Origin: Holophagales bacterium UBA5704
Lineage (GTDB): Bacteria > Acidobacteriota > Thermoanaerobaculia > Multivoradales > UBA5704
Length of the DNA stretch: 16,778 bases
Direction of reading: 5' to 3'
NCBI GenBank assembly: GCA_002420005.1
Contig: DIHE01000039.1
Location: 1 to 16,778, forward strand
The position numbers and the translations under genes are program-made. The notes beneath the pieces were generated by a model, which was not told the DNA's origin, made no database searches, and saw only the letters and a program-made list of their open reading frames with translations. Positions 1-6,600 of this stretch are shown here, in pieces. The stretch's first letter is position 1, and the number at the start of each line of letters is the position of its first letter.

Positions 1-26
1 TGTGCCGTGAGCACGCCCTCCCCCTT

Positions 27-42
27 TTTCAAAAGATTGAAA
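27..42. repeat. Small inverted repeat upstream of the first gene
   Basis: Arms TTTCAA (27-32) and TTGAAA (37-42) are exact reverse complements around a 4-base loop. They lie 28 bases upstream of the ATG at 71, in an AT-rich patch that contrasts with the GC-rich surroundings. It could be an operator half-site pair or part of a leader hairpin. The arms are short enough to arise by chance. Confidence 0.25.
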
Positions 43-70
43 CGGTCGGAAACCAGAAGGAGACACGACG

Positions 71-424
71 ATGGCCACCAACCTGGAAATTCTGCGGGAG
101 CAAGAACAAGTGTTGATCGCTGTGCGCGAGACGGCGGGTGAGATACCCGGGATCAGCCGCTACTGGCAAAAGCTGGAAGAGGCGTATGCCCGGGCACAGA
201 CTTCGGTGAGCCGGCGCGACGAGCTGGCTGCCGTGGCGCAGGAATCCACGCGCCAGATGAACGCCGACCTCGCCGCCGGGCAGGATGCCTTGCGGGCCTT
301 ACGCCAGTATCTGAAAGCCGAGCTGGGCGTGCATGCTCCGGAGCTGCTGCGCTACGGGGTCAAGCCGGCCCGGCAGCGCAAGGGGCGTTGCAGAACACCC
401 CGCCGCCTGGCCCTGGCGGGCTGA
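71..424 (+). CDS. Small helical protein of unknown function
   Basis: A 117-residue protein that I cannot assign to a named family. The start is well supported: AAGGAG lies 8 bases before the ATG. Residues 1-95 are rich in Ala, Leu, Glu, Gln and Arg with heptad-like spacing, so one or two long helices or a coiled coil is likely. No signal peptide, membrane segment or catalytic motif is visible. After a YGVKP stretch (about residues 95-99) the tail becomes strongly basic (several Arg/Lys, the only Cys at about 107) and ends abruptly. That could be a natural nucleic-acid-binding tail or the product of a frameshift near the 3' end. The gene is followed by a strong hairpin and is convergent with the TIR operon. 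No other gene on its strand is near, so context gives no function. Confidence 0.65.
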   Translation: MATNLEILREQEQVLIAVRETAGEIPGISRYWQKLEEAYARAQTSVSRRDELAAVAQESTRQMNADLAAGQDALRALRQYLKAELGVHAPELLRYGVKPARQRKGRCRTPRRLALAG

Positions 425-441
425 TCGACAGACGCAGAAAC

Positions 442-476
442 GCCCCCGCCGGGACATCGCCACTCCCGGCGGGGGC
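442..476. terminator. Probable bidirectional terminator between convergent genes
   Basis: A perfect 13-bp GC-rich inverted repeat: left arm 442-454, loop 455-463, right arm 464-476. It lies 17 bases after the stop of the first gene and 40 bases after the stop of the convergent NTPase gene. On the minus strand the stem is followed by CGTTTCTG; on the plus strand the downstream run is pyrimidine-rich (ACGTCCCCCTCGTCT) without a true U tract. The stem and its place between two convergent stops support a shared terminator, although it is not a textbook intrinsic one. Confidence 0.65.
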
Positions 477-516
477 ACGTCCCCCTCGTCTCATCGACCG
501 GGAGGAGCGACTGAGA

Positions 517-1563
517 TCACATCAGCGCGTTGGTTCTCTCGCACAGGGCGAGCAGAAGGGGCAGCTCCACATGGACCGGCACGGGCGCGTGAAGTTCCGG
601 CCGGGCATCGGAGCTTCCATACTCTCTCTCGATCCTGTCGAGCCGGCTCCCTTCGATGGCGCTCGTGGGAATCACCCACAGCCGGGCTCCGAAGTCGAGG
701 GCTTGCGGGATCGAGCTGACCCGCGGGTCACTGCTTGCCGACAATTCCTGATGCAGCGCCGCCGAGACGCGCCGGGCTTCCGCGAGGTACTGGGTGATTC
801 CAGAGCCACTTCGCAATCGGCGAAGGTAGACATGAGGAGCCTCGAGGTACGGAGCAATCCAACGTTCGTACAGAGTGGTCAGGGCACCGCGGTTGTCATC
901 GGCCATGGTCAGCGCCAGGATGCTCCTGACCGGATGGGTCCGCTTGTTCTCTCTCCTCAGCTCCTCGTAATTCAGGACCACCCTTTCAAAGCCCTGAAGG
1001 AAATGACTCCGCTCCTGCCAATCGCGGGGGCTGAGCCTGGTCCCAGGAAACGCGACCCAGAGGGGCAGGCAGAAGACCATGACGCGGGCATCCAGATACC
1101 CACCCTTCCACAGCCGGTTCAGCCCTGGTGAACGGCTGGCCTCAAAAAAGCCCTCGCCGGAGCCGTCAAAAAAATTCACGTCCATGGAGGATCTGGTTTT
1201 TCCAAACAGCCCCGCCCTGTAGCTTAGGCGAAGCCGGTACCAAAACTGGCTGCCCATAAATGTCGCGGGCAAGCGAGCCCAGCCTACATAGCGTCTCACG
1301 AAATCGGACAGGCTCAACCGCCTGGCTCTGTCCTTTTGCTGGATCGCCTGGAACAGACGTGTATTGTCGACGAACCGGCTCATGGCTCCCGCATGAGGAC
1401 CCGAAAAAGCGCGATAGGCCATCGCGCTGAACAGATAACTCTTGCCGACCCCTTTGCCGCCGAGAATTCCGAGCGTCTCGCTGCTTGGCGGGTCGAACGG
1501 TTCGCCCTCCTCCTCGATGTCGAAGAGGGTCTCCGGCTCCCGGGGAATGTAAAGATCGCTCAG
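517..1563 (-). CDS. GTPase-like P-loop NTPase of the TIR operon (CTG start)
   Basis: A 348-residue P-loop protein, last gene of the TIR operon. The Walker A motif GGKGVGKS is at residues 35-42, but the first ATG in frame (at 1422, residue 48) lies after it, so a start there would remove the nucleotide site. In frame upstream there is no ATG, GTG or TTG before a stop. A perfect AAGGAGG sits 5 bases before a CTG at 1563, giving an acidic N-terminal leader and then the P-loop; I take CTG as the start. Further in, an FFDGSGE segment fits a G3 DxxG motif and an LTMADD segment could be the G4 position, so a TRAFAC-type GTPase fold is more likely than an AAA+ one. This resembles GTPase-like switches described in bacterial conflict systems, possibly the double-GTPase (DO-GTPase) group. 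The subfamily is inferred only. An alternative is an indel downstream of an ATG at 1580 in another frame. Confidence 0.75.
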   Translation of the reverse strand: MSDLYIPREPETLFDIEEEGEPFDPPSSETLGILGGKGVGKSYLFSAMAYRAFSGPHAGAMSRFVDNTRLFQAIQQKDRARRLSLSDFVRRYVGWARLPATFMGSQFWYRLRLSYRAGLFGKTRSSMDVNFFDGSGEGFFEASRSPGLNRLWKGGYLDARVMVFCLPLWVAFPGTRLSPRDWQERSHFLQGFERVVLNYEELRRENKRTHPVRSILALTMADDNRGALTTLYERWIAPYLEAPHVYLRRLRSGSGITQYLAEARRVSAALHQELSASSDPRVSSIPQALDFGARLWVIPTSAIEGSRLDRIEREYGSSDARPELHAPVPVHVELPLLLALCERTNALM

Positions 1564-1575
1564 CGCAACCTCCTT
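1561..1575 (-). promoter_or_regulatory. Perfect Shine-Dalgarno before a CTG start
   Basis: Reading the minus strand, AAGGAGG occupies 1575-1569, followed by TTGCG and then CTG at 1563-1561. The 7-base match to the anti-SD and the 5-base spacing fit an initiation site. CTG is the only plausible start codon in this frame that keeps the Walker A motif. An ATG at 1580, overlapping the upstream stop as TGATG, is in another frame that closes after six codons. Confidence 0.55.
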
Positions 1576-1579
1576 GCCA

Positions 1580-3193
1580 TCAAAGGCCGAGCATCGCGGC
1601 GATGCTCTTCAGTCCAAGCAGCCAGAATGCAGCCGGTGTCAGAAAAACGGCTCCGAAGAATGCCAGCAGCGGAATGTAGGGCAACAGCCCGCTGTCGGGG
1701 CGGACCTTGAAGAGTCTGGGCAGGAGGGTCAGCATTGCGGCAAAGCCGGCCGCGACCAGAGCGTGAAGCCACGGGCTCTCGGCGAAGGAGAGGGAGAGGA
1801 GCGGTGTTGCGCTGGTCAACACTGCAAGGCCGAGCGCCCAGAGCCGCGGCCAGAGACCGCCCGGACGGTGGCGGCAGGCCAACGCGATCGACCAGGCCAA
1901 GCCGGCCGTCAGGACCGCCAGAGAGCGGCTCAAGGGCACGGGGAGGACGAACATCGGCTGGCCGGCTTGCAACAGCAGAAAAGCCAGCCCAAGCATCGCT
2001 GCCGAAGCGACCGAGAGAGTCGTCGCAGGCAGGGACCACCCCGGCCAGAACCGGCCCGGCTTCAGAAGGAACGGCAGGTCGGTCTGCGTCTCCCTGTGGC
2101 CGGGCTCGGCCTTCGTCGGTAAAGAAGCGGCGTCGGTCTCAGCCGCGGGCTTCGGACTTTCGGCGGGCCTCGCCTCGACCGCCGGCACGGAGCGCAAATA
2201 TTGTTTCAGAACGCGCGCCCGCTCCTTGTCGTCGGGCGAAACGGCCCGCGCCACCTTCCGGTCGGTCAGATACCAGGTGAGCCGCTCGGCGGAGCCGAGC
2301 ATGGAATTGATCCGCCCCGGTTCCTCGACGAAGGGCGCAAGGACCTCCTCGAAGGCGTACCACGGGACGTAGGCGATCTCGACGTCTCCCCAGTACACCT
2401 CCCGGACATCGGCCGGCAGGCGCTCGATGAAGGGGGCGAAGCGGCCCTGCGCCTCCCGGCGGGCCAAGCCCAGCTTGAGCAGCTCTCCCGAGTCCACCCT
2501 CGTCAACACAGGGAAGATTCTTCCACCCTCCTTCTGCGCTCCAGCTTCGACCCACTGGTCGCGGACGGAGGAGGCGACGGCCGCGGCACCTTCGAGGCTC
2601 TGGTGGTTCGCGGTGAAGCAGGCGACCAGGTCGTCGGGCATCTGGACCGTGCAGATGCCCGACGTGTCGCTGACTCCCGTCCGGCTGTCGATCAAGACGT
2701 AGTCGTATTCCTCCCGCATCCGCTCCTTGACCGTCTCCAGGAAGGCTCCGCCGCCGAGCCGGTCGTAGAAGTTCTGCCAGTTGAAGGAGTTCACCCGGGC
2801 AGCATAGGCCGGCCCTTGGCGGCCGGGAGGAAGGAAATCGAGCTTCCCGGGCGCGCGGAAGCCCCAGCGCAAAGCGATCACATACCGGAGGATGTCGGCA
2901 TACTCCTCGTGCCAGCCCGTCTGCGCATCCTTGGGGCTTGCGAGAGGCGCCACGGTGGCGGCCGCGAAGTCCCACACCAGGTCGATGAGACCGGAAGACG
3001 CGGTGAGGTCCTGATCGAGCAGAAAAGGGCGGAAGTAGTGATGGAGCCCGGGAGCTTCGAGGTCCCAGTCCACGGCCAACACCCGCTTGCCGTTGCTGGC
3101 CAGAATCCAGGCCACATTGGCCAGCGCCATGGTGCGGCCGGTGCCTCCCTTGTAGGAGTAGAAGGTGATGATCCGGCCAGGCTCACCGGGCAT
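1580..3193 (-). CDS. KGGTGR-variant ParA/MinD-like ATPase with membrane anchor
   Basis: A 537-residue protein. Residues 8-45 carry the deviant Walker A region of the SIMIBI ParA/MinD class: signature Lys15 in YKGGTGRT and a following VDWDLEAPG strand. The usual second P-loop lysine is Arg20, matching the known group of KGGVGR-motif variant ATPases. A Walker B-like LIDSRTG lies at 167-173. A Pro/Ala/Glu-rich linker (about 338-370) leads to about five predicted membrane segments (roughly 391-409, 424-441, 452-470, 475-492, 504-527), so the ATPase domain would be tethered to the inner membrane. Start: an upstream in-frame extension to 3280 exists, but ATG 3193 has GGAG 6 bases upstream and lies just before the first beta strand. 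It overlaps the TIR gene by 11 bases, indicating coupling. Likely role: nucleotide-dependent switch or scaffold for the TIR and GTPase-like partners; this is inference. Confidence 0.85.
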   Translation of the reverse strand: MPGEPGRIITFYSYKGGTGRTMALANVAWILASNGKRVLAVDWDLEAPGLHHYFRPFLLDQDLTASSGLIDLVWDFAAATVAPLASPKDAQTGWHEEYADILRYVIALRWGFRAPGKLDFLPPGRQGPAYAARVNSFNWQNFYDRLGGGAFLETVKERMREEYDYVLIDSRTGVSDTSGICTVQMPDDLVACFTANHQSLEGAAAVASSVRDQWVEAGAQKEGGRIFPVLTRVDSGELLKLGLARREAQGRFAPFIERLPADVREVYWGDVEIAYVPWYAFEEVLAPFVEEPGRINSMLGSAERLTWYLTDRKVARAVSPDDKERARVLKQYLRSVPAVEARPAESPKPAAETDAASLPTKAEPGHRETQTDLPFLLKPGRFWPGWSLPATTLSVASAAMLGLAFLLLQAGQPMFVLPVPLSRSLAVLTAGLAWSIALACRHRPGGLWPRLWALGLAVLTSATPLLSLSFAESPWLHALVAAGFAAMLTLLPRLFKVRPDSGLLPYIPLLAFFGAVFLTPAAFWLLGLKSIAAMLGL

Positions 3194-4391
3194 CTTTGGC
3201 TCCGGCGGGTCCGGTGAGAAGAGGCATGGCCAGCTTCCGGTGCGACTCCACGCGCCGTGTGACCTCCACCAGGTCCACAATGCGCGCCGTGGCGTTGGTG
3301 ATCGCCTTGATCAGCTCCGACTTGAGGCGGTCGAGGCTGTCGATCTCTTCCCGATAGGACTCGGGCTCACGATGAGCCGTGTTGGCCAGGGTGGCGCGCA
3401 CAAGGTCCACGAGCCTCTCCTTGGAGCTCCGGGTCTGCGGATCGGTCGGCCACGGAATGAGGAGGAAGCAAAAAAAGAAGTGCATGCCATCATAGGAACG
3501 GAAAAGTTCCTCGTGTTGTTTCATCTCCAGAGCCCAAGGATCGACCAGGAAGATGACGGGGTTGCGTGCCTTTCGCGCGTCGGTGAGCTCCCTCCGCAAG
3601 TCGCCTTCCAGGCCGAGAACCTGAGAGGTCAGCTTCTGGTTCGCTGCGACACCCTGTGCGAACGGCCCGATCGGCCAGGAGTCCTCCGGGTGGAAGGGCA
3701 TCCAGTCCACCGGGCGGCTGCCATACCCGTCGGAGGGCTCGCGGAACCCCCGGACCTCCTCCTGCGCACCGGCGACGATGCCGAAGCGAACATGCCCGAC
3801 TCCTGCAGTCTTGGTTTGCGGGACCTCAACCTGCCCGGGGCTCAGAAAGGCGCTCTCGATCTCGGAAAGCTCGGGAATCCCGCCCGCGGGAGGCAGGGGG
3901 TACTTTTCCCGGGCGCTCAGGATGAGGTCCGCCAACTTCGTGAGCGCCGCCTGGTACGGCTCGCCGGGTTCGACGCGCACAAGATGTTCGAAGTCCTTAC
4001 CCAGAACCGCCCGTGTATCCTGGATGTTCTGCACCGCCCGAGGGAGGGCTTCGAGTTGCTGCTTCGAGATGGGGAACCAACCGATGCGGATGTGCAGCGG
4101 GGGAGCCGGCTTTCCCAGGCGCTGGTGGAATGCGTTCCACTCCTTGCCGCAGTATTCGCTCTGAAAGTAATCGGGAGACTCGATGCTGAGAAAGACCTGG
4201 CAGGTGCGCAGGGCTTCCCGAATCTCTCGTGGCCACTCGCTCCCAGGCTCCACCGCCTTCCGGTCGATGAAAAACAAGCCGTCGGCGGAGCCCCCGATGC
4301 GGCCTCGAAGAAGGCGGGTCAGGTCCTTCTCGAAGGTCTCCAGGTAGACGTCGAGGTTCGCCCGGGCATAGCTGAAGAAGAAGGTCGCCAT
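3183..4391 (-). CDS. TIR-domain protein, FxsC-like
   Basis: A 402-residue protein. The N-terminal 1-160 is a TIR domain: first strand FFFSYAR (4-10), a BB-loop-like region after FFID (40-43), and SEYCGKEW (78-85) matching the WCxxE-like helix, with Glu84 as candidate catalytic Glu for NAD cleavage. A second conserved region (about 200-335) contains YGSRPVDWMPFHPE and VIFLVDPWAL. It recalls the C-terminal half of TIR-like FxsC proteins known from actinobacterial FxSxx-COOH peptide clusters, but no FxsA peptide or FxsB radical-SAM gene is present here. A helical tail (345-402) may mediate assembly. I prefer ATG 4391 because it leads directly into the first TIR strand. A TTG at 4427 would add 12 basic residues and neither start has a clear SD. 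First gene of a three-gene operon, so probably the effector or sensor. NADase activity is predicted from family knowledge, not shown. Confidence 0.85.
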   Translation of the reverse strand: MATFFFSYARANLDVYLETFEKDLTRLLRGRIGGSADGLFFIDRKAVEPGSEWPREIREALRTCQVFLSIESPDYFQSEYCGKEWNAFHQRLGKPAPPLHIRIGWFPISKQQLEALPRAVQNIQDTRAVLGKDFEHLVRVEPGEPYQAALTKLADLILSAREKYPLPPAGGIPELSEIESAFLSPGQVEVPQTKTAGVGHVRFGIVAGAQEEVRGFREPSDGYGSRPVDWMPFHPEDSWPIGPFAQGVAANQKLTSQVLGLEGDLRRELTDARKARNPVIFLVDPWALEMKQHEELFRSYDGMHFFFCFLLIPWPTDPQTRSSKERLVDLVRATLANTAHREPESYREEIDSLDRLKSELIKAITNATARIVDLVEVTRRVESHRKLAMPLLTGPAGAKDAR

Positions 4392-4429
4392 GTGTTTCGT
4401 TTCACGCGGTTTCCGAGGCCTCGGCAAGG

Positions 4430-4460
4430 CTTTGAGTGACTTGGCGATTGTACCTCAAAG
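4430..4460 (-). promoter_or_regulatory. Candidate promoter and operator of the TIR operon
   Basis: On the minus strand a TACAAT (4452-4447) resembles a -10 box 55 bases upstream of the TIR start. It is flanked by an exact 7-bp inverted repeat, CTTTGAG / CTCAAAG (plus-strand arms 4430-4436 and 4454-4460), with a 17-base spacer. A repressor dimer bound there would cover the -10 and the likely transcription start. No convincing -35 is visible. The 100-bp gap from the upstream glycosyltransferase gene, much larger than gaps inside that operon, supports a separate promoter. Confidence 0.35.
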
Positions 4461-4491
4461 TCGTTCGAGCCCGGAGCCTGCAGGTCGCCGC

Positions 4492-6588
4492 CTACCCGCC
4501 CCCCGCCCGCCGCCGCTGCCACGGCAGAAACTCGTACACCACGTTCGTGGTGTCCTCATACCGCACCTGGAACAGGTCGGGCCTCGCTTTGGCCCAATCG
4601 TTCTCCGGGGGGAAGCCGATCTGGGGGAAGCGGCTGACCCAGAGCCAGCGGACGTCTTCCTGCAGGAGGTTCTCCAGCCAGGCTTGCGGATCGGGATCGA
4701 CGCGGGGGTCGCAGGCGAGGTAGGCGGCGGCGTTGCGGGCGTTCTTGCGGTTGATGTTGACGTAGGTGGCGCGACGCTCCAGGTGGAGGCCCATGGCGGG
4801 ATAGACGAAGTAGTTGACCGGATTGCTCACCGCGGCCACGGTGCCGTCGCCGCCGTTGACATCGAGCCAGCGCCAGGCGCGCGCGAAGTGCTGGGTCGCC
4901 ACTTTGTGGGTGGTGAACTCGCGCAGGAAGGCGCGGGCGCGGTCCTGCATGCGGAAGCGGGAGAGGAACGGGGCGCCGAGGAGCGCCAGGAGGACGGCGG
5001 CGGTGGCGAGCGCGCGGGCGCGGTGGCGCAGCCAGGCGCGCAGGCCGGGCGAGAGCGCGAGCGCCACCGCGGCGACGTCCACCACCGCGAGGGTCAGGCG
5101 CACTTGGCGTGGCATCTCGCTGTGCAGCATCAGGAGGTCCTGGATCACCAGCGCCAGCGTGATCCCGGTGAGCCAGGTCTCCGGCATCCCCTTGCGCTCG
5201 GCCCAGGCGACCACACCGGCAAAAGCGAGGCCGAAGGCTCCGATCAGGTAACGGATGTTGGCGAAGATGTGCCCGGAGCTTGCGTAGGGGACGGTCACCC
5301 AGACGAAGAGCTGGAGTGCCACCTGGCTCCAGACCAGGAGCGCGGCGCGGCGCCGGCCGGCGAAGCCCAGCGGCAGGAGGAGCGCCGGCAGCAGGAGAAG
5401 AAACTGCGGGCCGATCCCCAGCTCCAGCGAGCCGGGGGAGGTGACGCCGAGGAAGGAGTCGAGGAGCCACCCCTTGCCGAGCATGTCCCGCCACAGGTAG
5501 GCCACGGTGTTGATCCGCGGGATCGAGGGAGCGATCTTCACGCCGGCGTCGATCGGGTCACAGCCGGCGGCGAGGGGTCCCACACCGAGGGAGAGGTTGC
5601 GGACGTAGAAATACCCGCCGGCCAGGGCGCAGAGGAGCACGGCCACGGCCACCTGGGGAAGGCGGCGCTTCCAGGAGCCGCGGGCGAGGAGGACGGCCAG
5701 CGGGGCGAGGCCCAGGGCATAGGCCAGGCCCAGCACCTTGGCGCCGCAGGCGAGGCCGAGCCCGGCGCCCACCAGGAGAGCGTCGGACCAGCGCGGCTCG
5801 TCGCGCAGCCAGCGCAGGGCGAAAAAGACACCCGCCGCGATGCCGGCGCCGACCAGGATGTCGACGTACTGGGTGGCGGTCCACCGGATGACCGTCGGCA
5901 GCAGCAGGGTGAGGAACGAGGCGCACGGCCAGAACCGGCGGGCGCCCAGCTCGCGCGCCACGCCGCCCACCGCAAGGGCGAGGAGCGCCGCCTGCGGGAA
6001 GAACGCCAGGTTGGCGTAGAGCTCGCTGTGCGACGGCGCCAGCCACCACCAGACCCACACCGAGCCGCCCGCCGGCATGAAGCCGTAGAAGCTGAGCGGC
6101 CGCATGCCGAACACCGCGGAGATCCTCCCCTCCTGGAGCCAGGTGGCCACGATCGGCATGTGGTACATCAGGCCGTCCCAGGTGAGCGGCGGCCGGAGCA
6201 GGCCGCGCAGGCCTTCCGCCGCCGCTGCATGCAGCGCGAGGAGCGCCAGGGCCGGGTGCTCCTTGAGGCGGCCCCAGGTGCGGCGGCCGGCGGCACGCAG
6301 CGCTCCCCAGGGATCGCCGTCGCCGCGTACCTTGCGCAGCAGGAAGACCGTGATCGCCGCGAGGAGGAGCAGACCGATCTCGATCCGCAGCAGGCCCATC
6401 GCACCGAGGCCGGTGCCGAGCAGCGTCGCCAGGGTGGTCATGGCGAGAAGGGCCGCGATGGCATAGGCCAGCGGGTCCTCCTCCGCCCGGCGGCCGAGCA
6501 GCAGCCGGCTGAGCAGGAGGCCGGAGAGCCCCAGGAAGGTCAGGGTGATCAGGGTGAGCGCGGCCCCGAGGAGGTCGATGGCGAACAT
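4492..6588 (-). CDS. Multi-pass GT-C family membrane glycosyltransferase
   Basis: A 698-residue integral membrane protein with about a dozen hydrophobic segments over residues 1-565 and a C-terminal soluble part of about 130 residues. After the first helices, the segment LTWDGLMYHMP (135-145) has the acidic residue (Asp138) in the first large external loop, as in GT39/PMT-like and related GT-C enzymes, where it takes part in acceptor or lipid-donor binding. Expected role: transfer of a sugar from a polyprenyl-phosphate donor to a glycan or protein on the outer face of the inner membrane. It is the last gene of the minus-strand glycan operon, 12 bases after the stop of the GT4 gene. No SD is seen before its ATG. 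The fold is fairly sure; the substrate is unknown. Confidence 0.8.
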   Translation of the reverse strand: MFAIDLLGAALTLITLTFLGLSGLLLSRLLLGRRAEEDPLAYAIAALLAMTTLATLLGTGLGAMGLLRIEIGLLLLAAITVFLLRKVRGDGDPWGALRAAGRRTWGRLKEHPALALLALHAAAAEGLRGLLRPPLTWDGLMYHMPIVATWLQEGRISAVFGMRPLSFYGFMPAGGSVWVWWWLAPSHSELYANLAFFPQAALLALAVGGVARELGARRFWPCASFLTLLLPTVIRWTATQYVDILVGAGIAAGVFFALRWLRDEPRWSDALLVGAGLGLACGAKVLGLAYALGLAPLAVLLARGSWKRRLPQVAVAVLLCALAGGYFYVRNLSLGVGPLAAGCDPIDAGVKIAPSIPRINTVAYLWRDMLGKGWLLDSFLGVTSPGSLELGIGPQFLLLLPALLLPLGFAGRRRAALLVWSQVALQLFVWVTVPYASSGHIFANIRYLIGAFGLAFAGVVAWAERKGMPETWLTGITLALVIQDLLMLHSEMPRQVRLTLAVVDVAAVALALSPGLRAWLRHRARALATAAVLLALLGAPFLSRFRMQDRARAFLREFTTHKVATQHFARAWRWLDVNGGDGTVAAVSNPVNYFVYPAMGLHLERRATYVNINRKNARNAAAYLACDPRVDPDPQAWLENLLQEDVRWLWVSRFPQIGFPPENDWAKARPDLFQVRYEDTTNVVYEFLPWQRRRAGGG

Positions 6589-6600
6589 GGGGCGGATTGT

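Noticed and set aside
517..1422. ATG 1422 as the start of the GTPase-like protein
   Set aside because: It would cut off the Walker A motif, which is clearly encoded in the same frame immediately upstream.
1580..3280. Longer start for the KGGTGR ATPase at 3280
   Set aside because: It would add 29 residues overlapping the TIR gene. ATG 3193 has an SD and starts just before the first conserved strand.
517..4391. Complete FxSxx-COOH peptide-modification cluster
   Set aside because: Only an FxsC-like protein is present. No short precursor ending in FxSxx and no radical-SAM CxxxCxxC protein was found.
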